28,033 bases of DNA from CAIUVD01 sp044338255 (GTDB lineage Bacteria > Planctomycetota > UBA11346): the NCBI GenBank assembly GCA_044338255.1, contig JBIILZ010000046.1, forward strand, positions 1 through 28,033, in the 5' to 3' direction. A program made the translations under genes and the position numbers. Under the pieces are notes generated by a model. It had not been told where the DNA came from, ran no database searches, and saw only the letters and a program-made list of their open reading frames with translations. Positions 15,375 through 22,188 of the stretch are shown here, in pieces; position 1 is the first letter of the stretch, and every line of letters starts with the position of its first letter.

Positions 15375-16641
15375 GGCGGTGTTTTCGCACCCCGGTCCGG
15401 CGATGACGGTGTTCGGCGTCGACCATCATCGCACGCCGGTGGCGGTACGTGAACGCCTAGCCTTGGGAGCCGAGCGCGTTCCTGAACTGGTCGGCCGTCT
15501 GCGCGAGCTGCTACCCACTGGCGAGGCCGTGGTTCTCTCGACCTGCAACCGGTTCGAAATCTACATCAGTGGCAGCCATTCCTTGCGCAAGCCGGCCGAG
15601 GTCGTTGCCGCCCTTGGCGGAGTCGAGGTCGACCTGGTGGTGAACAACGGCTACATCCACCATGGCACGGCCGGCGTGCGCCACCTGTTCCGCGTCGCCA
15701 GTGGCCTGGAGAGCCTGGTGCTCGGCGAAGAGCAGATCGTGCATCAGGTCAAGCAGGCCTATGAGACGGCGTACGCCGCTGGGTGGACGGGCGGCCTGCT
15801 TAATCCGTTGTTCCAGCGCGCCCTCGGCGTGGCCAAGGACGTGCGCACCAACACCGCGCTTTCACGGCACAAGCTCAGCGTCGCCAGCGTCGCCGTCGAC
15901 CTCGCGCGACAGGTGCATGGCGATCTGCAGCGGGCGCGGCTGCTGGTCCTCGGGGCCGGAGAGATGGCCGAGCTGGCGGTGCGCTACCTGCATGAGCACG
16001 GCGTGCGTTCGATCAGCATCGTCAATCGCAGCACCGAACGTGCCCTCGCCCTGGCCGAGACCGCCGAGGCTACGGTGTTGCCGTGGTCGGATCTCGGACG
16101 GGCCCTCGCCGAGCACGACATCGTCGTGGCCTCGACCAGCGCCCCGCACACCGTGGTCTCGTGCGAGGAGGTACGGCGGGCGATGGGGCGGCGGCGGACG
16201 CCGCTGGTGCTGATCGATTTGGCGGTCCCGCGCGACATCGACGCTGCGGTTGGCGAACTCGACGATTGCTACCTCTACAACATCGACCACCTCGAGCGGG
16301 TCGTTGCCGCCAACCGTCAGCTGCGTACCGATGAGGTCGAGCACGCCGAGGCTCGCGTCGATGAGCAAGTACGCTCCTTCGTGGCCATGAATGGCGGGGA
16401 TACGCCGCGCCTGCTGATCGAGGTCGCGGGGTTCTTCAAGGACGTGGTCGAGACCGAGGCCACGCGCCTCGCGGATCGTCTCGATCTGCAGGGGGCGGAC
16501 GCGCGCGGCGAGGTCCGCTATGGGGTCGAACGGGCCACCGCCAAGCTGACCCATCGCATTCACGCCTATTTGCGCGCCCATCCCGGCGATGCCGAAGCCG
16601 AGCAGATGGTCCGCGAATTGCTCGGCCTCAACCGGAAATGA
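15367..16641 (+). CDS. hemA: Glutamyl-tRNA reductase
   Basis: This 424-residue enzyme reduces glutamyl-tRNA(Glu) to glutamate-1-semialdehyde with NADPH, the first committed step of C5-pathway tetrapyrrole synthesis. The catalytic cysteine is C60 in STCNRFEIY. Also visible are the substrate signature GVRHLFRVASGLESLVLGEE, the NADPH loop LVLGAGEMAELAVRYL, STSAPH, LIDLAVPRDID and the C-terminal dimerisation helices. I chose the ATG at 15367 because AGGTGG lies 7 nt upstream; it overlaps the hemX stop by 8 nt. A later ATG at 15403 (MTVFGVDHHRTP) is closer to usual family N-termini and remains possible. The stop overlaps the ClC start by 4 nt. Confidence 0.95.
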   Translation: MPEAVFSHPGPAMTVFGVDHHRTPVAVRERLALGAERVPELVGRLRELLPTGEAVVLSTCNRFEIYISGSHSLRKPAEVVAALGGVEVDLVVNNGYIHHGTAGVRHLFRVASGLESLVLGEEQIVHQVKQAYETAYAAGWTGGLLNPLFQRALGVAKDVRTNTALSRHKLSVASVAVDLARQVHGDLQRARLLVLGAGEMAELAVRYLHEHGVRSISIVNRSTERALALAETAEATVLPWSDLGRALAEHDIVVASTSAPHTVVSCEEVRRAMGRRRTPLVLIDLAVPRDIDAAVGELDDCYLYNIDHLERVVAANRQLRTDEVEHAEARVDEQVRSFVAMNGGDTPRLLIEVAGFFKDVVETEATRLADRLDLQGADARGEVRYGVERATAKLTHRIHAYLRAHPGDAEAEQMVRELLGLNRK

Positions 16642-18581
16642 CCACCGCTACGCGGTATCTGGCCGACGCGGCGCGGCCGTTGTGGCGGGGGATCCTCGGC
16701 CACAGCACCGGCCGCTGGCTGGTACTGGCGGGAGTGGTGGGAGCTTTATGCGGCATCGCCGGATTCGTCTTGAACCTCGGGGTGAATGCGTTGTCGACGC
16801 TGCTGCTCGGCCAGCTCATCGGCTCGCATCCGCACCTGGTCGGACCGCTCATTCCGGGTGCGCTTGAGCAGCCACTGCGCCCGTGGTTGATCTTGCCGGT
16901 ACTGGCACTGGGTGGGGCGCTGTCGGGCTGGTTGGCGACGCGCTTCGCCGAGGACGCCGCCGGCGGCGGCCTCGGCGTGGCGGTGCAGTCCTTCCATGAG
17001 CGGCGGGGGGTGATCGCCTTGCGCACGACGCTGACCAAGTTGGTGGCCTCGGTGGTCACCATCGGTAGCGGCGGTAGCACCGGTCGTGAAGGTCCGATCG
17101 CCCTCGTCGGCGCGGGTCTGGGTTCGTGGGTGGCGATGCGTCTGGGGCTGACCGTGCGCGATCGCCGGGTGTTGCTGGCGGCGGGCATTGCCGGCGGCAC
17201 GGCGGCGGTCTTCCATGTGCCGTTGGCGGCGGCGATCCTCGCCGCCGAAATCCTCTACCGCACGCCCGAGCTCGAATCCGAAGTGCTGATCCCGTCCTTC
17301 ATCGCCTCGATCGTCGGCTTCACCGTCTGCGGCCTCGCCGAGGGCGCCTGGAACGCCAGCATGGGCGTGGCCTCGCCGTTGACGGCCTCGATTTTCACCG
17401 CCCCGGCGGGCATCGGCTTCGACGTTTCGCAGTGGCGCCAGCTCGGCGGGTACGGACTGGTGGTGATCGCCCTGGTCATCGCCGCGCGGCTGTTCATCGC
17501 CATCCTCGCCATGATCCAGACGCGCATGGAAGCGTGGATCGCGCAGCGCTGGCTGCGCGCCGGTTGCGGGGCGCTGCTCTCGGGCGGTATCGTCATCGCC
17601 TTGCTCAATGGCTTCGCCCTGCTCGGCGCGCATGAGGACGCGGCCCTCTCGATCATGGGGCCAGGTTATGACATCGTGCAGACCACCCTCAACATGACCA
17701 CGGCGCCGTGGACCTGGGCGGTGGTGCTGGCGATCTTCGCCTTTGCCAAGATCCTCGCGACGGCACTGATCGCTGGTTCGGGTTGCTCGGCAGGAATCTT
17801 CGGTTCGACCATCGCCGTCGGTGGCTGCGTCGGCGGCGCGGTGGGCATCGCCTTGCAGGGCACGGTATTCGGCCCGCCGATCCCGGCCTGCGTGCTGATC
17901 GGCATGGCCGGCATGCTTGGCGCCAGCCTGCGTACGCCGGTGGCGGCGCTGCTGATGGTCAGCGAAATCGGTGGCACCTATGCCTTGCTTATCCCGGCGA
18001 TGTGGGTGGTCGGGCCGACTTTCCTGCTCCTTGGCGATCGCTCGCTGATCGCCGGCCAGGCGCACAGCCCGGCGGATAGTCCGGCGCATCATGGGAAGTT
18101 CTTCAAGGATCTCTTCGCCGGCTCGACCGTCGCCGAACTGCTCGATCGCTCGGCGCAGGTGACCTCGCTGGCCCCGTCCTCGACCCTCGATGATTGCCGG
18201 CGGGCGCTGGCCGAAACCAAGCAGACGGTGTTCCCGGTGATCGAGCACGGGCTGCTCACCGGCATCGTCACTCTCGATGATCTGCGCGGCTTCGTCTATC
18301 AGCGCGACACCGATGCCCTGGTCCGGGTCGCGGATCTCGCCAGTGGCGTAGCCGCTGCCTTGCATCCCGAAGATTCCCTGGGGCGCGCCCTGCGGCGCTT
18401 CAACCAGCATCGCCTCGACGACCTGCCGGTGACCAACGTCGATGGCACCTTCATCGGTCTGCTCAACCGCGAAGCGCTGTTCGAGCACTACCAGCGTTCG
18501 GCGGAACAACTGACCGAAGACCGCCACCGCGAAGGCTACATCGAGACCACCGACTGGCGGCGCGCCACCGGCAGCAGCTGA
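16638..18581 (+). CDS. ClC-family chloride channel/antiporter with CBS domains
   Basis: This 647-residue membrane protein has the ClC fold (to about residue 470) and a cytoplasmic CBS pair (about 490-620; TVAELLDRSAQ, FPVIEHGLLTGIVTLDDL, DLPVTNVDGTFIGLLNREAL). The gating glutamate is E151 in GSTGREGPIAL, suggesting a Cl-/H+ exchanger rather than a pure channel. GTAAVFHVPLAAAILAAE and GSGCSAGIFGS are typical pore motifs. The first filter motif, usually GSGIP or GxGVP, reads GGGLG, lacking both Ser and Pro. The ATG overlaps the hemA stop (ATGA), so it is the last gene of the hemX-hemA operon. Its stop codon lies in the loop of a strong hairpin. Confidence 0.93.
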   Translation: MTTATRYLADAARPLWRGILGHSTGRWLVLAGVVGALCGIAGFVLNLGVNALSTLLLGQLIGSHPHLVGPLIPGALEQPLRPWLILPVLALGGALSGWLATRFAEDAAGGGLGVAVQSFHERRGVIALRTTLTKLVASVVTIGSGGSTGREGPIALVGAGLGSWVAMRLGLTVRDRRVLLAAGIAGGTAAVFHVPLAAAILAAEILYRTPELESEVLIPSFIASIVGFTVCGLAEGAWNASMGVASPLTASIFTAPAGIGFDVSQWRQLGGYGLVVIALVIAARLFIAILAMIQTRMEAWIAQRWLRAGCGALLSGGIVIALLNGFALLGAHEDAALSIMGPGYDIVQTTLNMTTAPWTWAVVLAIFAFAKILATALIAGSGCSAGIFGSTIAVGGCVGGAVGIALQGTVFGPPIPACVLIGMAGMLGASLRTPVAALLMVSEIGGTYALLIPAMWVVGPTFLLLGDRSLIAGQAHSPADSPAHHGKFFKDLFAGSTVAELLDRSAQVTSLAPSSTLDDCRRALAETKQTVFPVIEHGLLTGIVTLDDLRGFVYQRDTDALVRVADLASGVAAALHPEDSLGRALRRFNQHRLDDLPVTNVDGTFIGLLNREALFEHYQRSAEQLTEDRHREGYIETTDWRRATGSS

Positions 18582-18596
18582 GCTGCAGGTGGCGCG
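18561..18596. terminator. Strong hairpin spanning the ClC stop codon
   Basis: CGCGCCACC (18561-18569) pairs perfectly with 18588-18596, and GCAG (18571-18574) with CTGC (18583-18586), separated by one G-A mismatch. The 8-nt loop holds most of the ClC TGA. No T-tract follows. It lies between the convergent ClC gene and the substrate-binding protein remnant, so it could terminate both strands. Confidence 0.6.
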
Positions 18597-18602
18597 GTCG
18601 GA

Positions 18603-18790
18603 TCACTTGCTCAACGTGGTTACCGGCTTGGCCGCGCCGGCGCTGATCTGGGTGATGTACACCTGATCTGAGCCTTGATGATCGTCGGCGGCGAAGTCCA
18701 GGGTCATGCCTCCGAGATCTTCCTTGGCGAGCCCTTCGAGTGCACTGAGCAGGCCGGTGCGCGTCGGCTCCGAGCCGGCCTTCTCGGGGT
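18603..18790 (-). pseudogene. C-terminal remnant of an ABC transporter substrate-binding protein
   Basis: About 62 residues remain, ending in DLGGMTLDFAADDHQGSDQV followed by YITQISAGAAKPVTTLSK. This is the typical end of a branched-chain amino acid type periplasmic binding protein (Peripla_BP_6), where 'ALE-L-DLGGLTL-F-DDHQGSD' is common. The family is normally around 370-400 residues, so over 80 percent is missing. Likeness stops at KAGSEPTR, near 18785-18790. The frame continues by chance to 18857 through unrelated AT-rich sequence. It converges on the ClC gene and marks the chromosome flank of the restriction-modification island. Confidence 0.65.
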
Positions 18791-18795
18791 AGTAG

Positions 18796-18839
18796 AATAT
18801 AGAAGCACAACCTTTTATAAAAAGTTGTGTGTCTATATT
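18796..18839. repeat. 44-bp AT-rich inverted repeat at the island edge
   Basis: A nearly perfect hairpin: AATATAGA pairs with TCTATATT, and CACAAC with GTTGTG, then TTTT with AAAA. Pairing i with 45-i gives 18 Watson-Crick pairs, one G-T, two mismatches and a 2-nt centre. It starts a few bases after the point where the substrate-binding protein remnant loses homology, in a locally AT-rich patch of a GC-rich genome. It could be a recombination or attachment site, or a terminator. Confidence 0.7.
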
Positions 18840-19024
18840 ATGCAATGCATATCCCAACGAGCGGCTCTAAGCATGGTCTGGCGTGCGCAGGGATGTGCCT
18901 ACTGATAGCTCGGTGACAGCTCGACAAGGTGCCTCCAAGATCTGGCTCGCGTAGGTCCTCAAAGCCCCCTGGTTTGAAAACTTTGTAGGGTTTGACTAAC
19001 CCCACCATGGCATAGCGTGGCCAC
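18840..19024 (+). promoter_or_regulatory. Upstream region of the restriction-modification operon
   Basis: This 185-bp stretch has no supported gene. It holds the palindrome ATGCAATGCAT (18840-18850), touching the AT-rich inverted repeat, and a small dyad GGGTT-TGACT-AACCC (18988-19002) that could be an operator for the HTH protein. TAGCGT (19013-19018) lies 6 nt before the HTH gene ATG, with TTGACT at 18992-18997 upstream but only 15 nt away. This is the likely operon promoter. Confidence 0.4.
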
Positions 19025-19255
19025 ATGCCATCCACCCCCGAGTTCATGTTGGTCAGCGAGGCCGCAAAGTGCCTCGGAGTTACGGCTGGAACCGTACGCA
19101 ATTGGGTGACGGCTGGCCTGCTTCGCGCCAAGCGCCATCCCGTGAACGGCTATCGGATGCTGCTCAAAGCTGACATCGACGCATTGGCCCGTGACATCCA
19201 TGCCCTGCCAGCGGCGCTCAAAAAGCCCATGCCCGTCAAGAAGGTCCGCTCGTGA
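19025..19255 (+). CDS. Small MerR/excisionase-like HTH protein
   Basis: This 76-residue protein is one winged helix-turn-helix of the MerR/HTH_17 type: MLVSEAAKCLGVTAGTVRNW (8-27), then TAGLLRAKRHPVNGYRMLL with the arginine-rich wing, and DIDALARDIHAL. It has no effector or dimerisation helix, so it resembles BldC-like or excisionase-like proteins. It probably controls the operon or assists island recombination. Its stop overlaps the hsdM GTG (GTGA), so the two are translated together. The ATG at 19025 has no Shine-Dalgarno sequence but a TAGCGT box at 6 nt; a second ATG at 19046 is possible. Confidence 0.82.
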   Translation: MPSTPEFMLVSEAAKCLGVTAGTVRNWVTAGLLRAKRHPVNGYRMLLKADIDALARDIHALPAALKKPMPVKKVRS

Positions 19256-21981
19256 CCCCGCTCACTCATACTCTGCTCTGCGCGAGCCTACCTGTCGAAC
19301 GGACGCGTGAACTAGTTGAGCAGCTCGGCCTCACGGGCAAGACCCGCAGTCGAGACGACCTCGCCACCACGCTGTCGGCCAGTTCCTTGGCGGCGCTGCC
19401 GAAGTTGCTGGACCTGCTTCCTCGTGCCGATCTCAAAGCCCTCTGTCGCGCGTGTGGCGTTGACGACAGCGGCAAAGAGAAGGCTGACATCATTGCTCGT
19501 CTGCGGGCAACCACGCGCAGCGCGCCAACCAAAGCCTTGTCAAAGTCCACAGCCACAGCCGCAGCCGGTGTGCCAGCGAAGCAGATCCCATCACTGACCC
19601 CGTCGCTAGGGAAAGCACAGGGCTCTGCCGGTGTTCTCCCTAAATCCATCTCAGTTCCCGATCCCAGGAAGACTCGCCCCATGGCCCATCATGACGTTGC
19701 TTGGATAACGAATTTTATTTGGGGCATCGCCGATGATGTGTTGCGTGATCTCTTCAAGCGCGGAAAATATCCCGACGTCATCTTACCGATGTGCGTTATT
19801 CGTCGCATGGACGCAGTGCTGGAATCAACCAAGTCAGCGGTGCTCGACACCAAGCAGATGCTCGACAAAAACGGCATCACCGAACAGCGGGCCGCGCTTG
19901 CCGAAGCCGCTGACCAAGCTTTTTACAACACCTCAAAGTTTACGCTGCGCGATCTGAAATCGCGCGGCAGCCAACAGCAACTGTTGGCTGATTTCGAAGA
20001 CTACCTCAACGGCTTTTCGCAGAACGTTCAAGACATCCTCGATAATTTCAAGTTCCGCAACCAACTGCCTACGCTCTCGAAGTCCGATTCGCTGGGCACG
20101 TTGATCAACAAGTTCCTTGATCCCGAAATTGATCTGTCGCCATCAGGCATCGACAACCATGCCATGGGCACGGTGTTTGAAGAATTGGTACGTAAGTTCA
20201 ACGAAGAAAATAATGAGGAAGCAGGCGAACATTGGACGCCACGCGATGCCGTCGAATTGATGGCCAGTCTGATTTTTCTGCCCATCGAAAAGCAGCTCAA
20301 AAGCGGCACGTATTTGCTACATGACTGCGCCTGCGGCACCGGCGGCATGCTTACCGGTGGCGAAGCGACGCTGCTCGCGATCGCGAAACGACGTGGCTTG
20401 GACATCGAATGCCGCCTCTACGGCCAAGAGATCAATCCCGAAACGTTTGCCATTTGCAAAGCCGACATGCTGCTCAAGGGCGAGGGCGAGAACGCTGATC
20501 ATATCGTTGGCGGCGCTGAATGGTCGACCTTGTCGCACGACGCTTTCCCAGGTCGTGAGTTCGACTTTATGCTGGCCAACCCGCCCTACGGCAAGAGTTG
20601 GAAAAAAGATTTGGAACAAATGGGCGGCAAAGACGGGATGCGCGATCCGCGCTTCTCGGTGATGCATAAAGGCGAGGTCATGTCGTTGGTCACGCGCTCT
20701 AGCGATGGCCAGATGCTGTTCCTGGCCAACATGGCGTCGAAAATGAACGGTAGCTCAGCGTTGGGCAGCCGCATTGCCGAAGTCCATAATGGCTCGTCGC
20801 TGTTCACTGACGACGCCGGGCAGGGTGAAAGTAATATCCGTCGTTGGCTAATCGAAAACGATTGGCTTGAAGCGATCGTCGCCTTGCCGCTCAACTTGTT
20901 CTACAATACCGGCATCGCCACCTACATCTGGGTGCTATCGAACAAGAAAGCCGTGCATCGCCAAGGTCGCGTGCAACTCATTGACGCCAGTCAGTGGTTC
21001 AAGCCGCTACGCAAGAACCTGGGAAAAAAGAATTGTGTATTGTCGCCTGAAGACATCGAGCAGATCAGTCGCACCTTCTTGGAGTTCAAGGAAACGCCCG
21101 AATCCAAGATTTTTCCCAACGCCGGTTTCGGCTATTGGAAAGTGCAAGTCGAACGCCCGCTGCGGCTGCATAGCCAGCTCACGCTCAAAGCCATCGAAGC
21201 CCTACGCTTCGCCTCGGGTGATGAAGATCTGCGTACCACATTGTACGACGAATTCGGCGACGAACTCTTCACCAAATTTACCAAAATATCGTCGGCTCTT
21301 GAAAAACGTTTGAACGAGTGGGGGAGCGACGACGACGCTGATGGCGATGACGAAGAAGGCGCTGCGTCAAAGAGCCTGCCCGAGAAGAAAAAGAAGAAGC
21401 TCCTCGACGCTAAAACCTGGGAGCGAGATGGCCGTCTGGTAGAAGCTGCAAACAAGCTGCGCGACCTGCTGGGCGATACGCTGTTCGAAGATCACAATGT
21501 CTTCCGTGATCGCGTCGACGAAGCCCTCGAAAAAGCGAAGCTCAAGCTACCCGCAGCCGACCTAAAGCTGTTGCTCAAAGCGGTGAGCTGGCGCGTGGAA
21601 ACCGCCCCGCCCGTCATCGCCAAAGTGCTCAAGGCCAGTAAAGCCAAGGCCGATCCCCTGCACGGGCGCTATCCGTCGCCAGATGACCGCACCGTGGTGC
21701 TGGAATACGAATGCGATTCCGACCTGCGCGATACCGAGCAAGTTCCGTTGCTGGAAGCAGGCGGCATCGAAGCCTTCTTCCGCCGCGAAGTCCTGCCATA
21801 CACCCCCGATGCCTGGATCAAAGAAGATGCCACGAAGATCGGCTACGAAGTCAGCTTCACCCGCCACTTTTACAAACCGCAGCCGTTGCGCACCTTGGCC
21901 GAGATCAGCGCCGACATCCTAGCACTTGAGCACGAAACCGAAGGCTTGCTGAGCGAGATCACCGGCGGAGTTACGGCGTGA
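19252..21981 (+). CDS. hsdM: Type I restriction-modification methyltransferase HsdM with SAP-like extension
   Basis: This 909-residue subunit methylates adenine (N6) in the site chosen by HsdS. Canonical HsdM begins at M144 (MAHHDVAWITNFIWGIADDV). The catalytic core shows HWTPRDAVELM, AdoMet motif ACGTGGML (360-367; the usual DPACGTGG reads DCACGTGG) and NPPY (443-446). A DDDADGDDEEG/KKKKK linker precedes the C-terminal HsdS-contact helices. Residues 1-143 are extra: a SAP-like motif (ADLKALCRACGV, KADIIARLRA, 59-86), a similar weaker motif before it (VEQLGLTGKTRSRDDLATTL, 22-41), and a low-complexity linker. The GTG start overlaps the HTH gene. An AGGAAG sits 9 nt before M144 (ATG 19681), so a short canonical form may also be made. 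Confidence 0.93.
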   Translation: MTPLTHTLLCASLPVERTRELVEQLGLTGKTRSRDDLATTLSASSLAALPKLLDLLPRADLKALCRACGVDDSGKEKADIIARLRATTRSAPTKALSKSTATAAAGVPAKQIPSLTPSLGKAQGSAGVLPKSISVPDPRKTRPMAHHDVAWITNFIWGIADDVLRDLFKRGKYPDVILPMCVIRRMDAVLESTKSAVLDTKQMLDKNGITEQRAALAEAADQAFYNTSKFTLRDLKSRGSQQQLLADFEDYLNGFSQNVQDILDNFKFRNQLPTLSKSDSLGTLINKFLDPEIDLSPSGIDNHAMGTVFEELVRKFNEENNEEAGEHWTPRDAVELMASLIFLPIEKQLKSGTYLLHDCACGTGGMLTGGEATLLAIAKRRGLDIECRLYGQEINPETFAICKADMLLKGEGENADHIVGGAEWSTLSHDAFPGREFDFMLANPPYGKSWKKDLEQMGGKDGMRDPRFSVMHKGEVMSLVTRSSDGQMLFLANMASKMNGSSALGSRIAEVHNGSSLFTDDAGQGESNIRRWLIENDWLEAIVALPLNLFYNTGIATYIWVLSNKKAVHRQGRVQLIDASQWFKPLRKNLGKKNCVLSPEDIEQISRTFLEFKETPESKIFPNAGFGYWKVQVERPLRLHSQLTLKAIEALRFASGDEDLRTTLYDEFGDELFTKFTKISSALEKRLNEWGSDDDADGDDEEGAASKSLPEKKKKKLLDAKTWERDGRLVEAANKLRDLLGDTLFEDHNVFRDRVDEALEKAKLKLPAADLKLLLKAVSWRVETAPPVIAKVLKASKAKADPLHGRYPSPDDRTVVLEYECDSDLRDTEQVPLLEAGGIEAFFRREVLPYTPDAWIKEDATKIGYEVSFTRHFYKPQPLRTLAEISADILALEHETEGLLSEITGGVTA

Positions 21982-22001
21982 AGGCGTGCGTACCCATCCT
22001 G

Positions 22002-22068
22002 CCATATTGTAGGCTGGCAGACATATGGACTGGAAACCATTCCATATTAGAGGCTGGCAGATGTATGG
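22002..22068. repeat. Pair of 27-bp direct repeats, 40-bp period
   Basis: Copies at 22002-22028 and 22042-22068 share CCATATT, AGGCTGGCAGA and TATGG, differing at four positions. Each copy is itself a partial dyad (CCATA at the left, TATGG at the right). Two evenly spaced copies suggest operator sites for a dimeric regulator, perhaps the HTH protein or the AlbA_2 protein of the operon. Confidence 0.65.
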
Positions 22069-22107
22069 TCGGCATTTTTCGCCAAAGCGTACTCCGTGCT
22101 GACCCGT

Positions 22108-22168
22108 ATCTGCGAAAATCTGCGGAATTTGCAGATGGAAAAATTAGTGATCCGCAGATGACGCAGAT
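22108..22168. repeat. ATCTGCG-type nested dyad
   Basis: ATCTGCGAAAATCTGCGGA (22108-22126) faces TCCGCAGATGACGCAGAT (22151-22168), giving two nested perfect arms (ATCTGCGGA/TCCGCAGAT and ATCTGCG/CGCAGAT) around a 24-nt loop that itself contains TTTGCAGAT. From memory, intergenic elements built on ATCTGCG are common in some PVC-group genomes. It could form a hairpin that lowers read-through from hsdM to hsdS. Confidence 0.7.
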
Positions 22169-22188
22169 TGCGCAAGTGGAGATTGGTC

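Larger units (their letters stand above)
21982..22188 (+). other. hsdM-hsdS gap with repeats and a long dyad
   Basis: The 207-bp gap is unusually long for a type I operon, where hsdM and hsdS usually touch. A frame from 21978 to 22196 spans it but looks like translated repeat sequence. The gap holds two 27-bp direct repeats and a nested inverted repeat, listed separately, and the hsdS ribosome binding site (TGGAG, 7 nt before ATG 22189). Confidence 0.6.

Noticed and set aside
16746..18527. 593-codon minus-strand open frame opposite the ClC gene
   Set aside because: It is a shadow of a clear ClC gene: rich in Arg, Asp, His and Gln with no recognisable motif.
18838..19131. 97-codon minus-strand frame across the HTH gene start
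   Set aside because: It is antisense to the HTH gene and runs into the AT-rich junction, with no recognisable motif.
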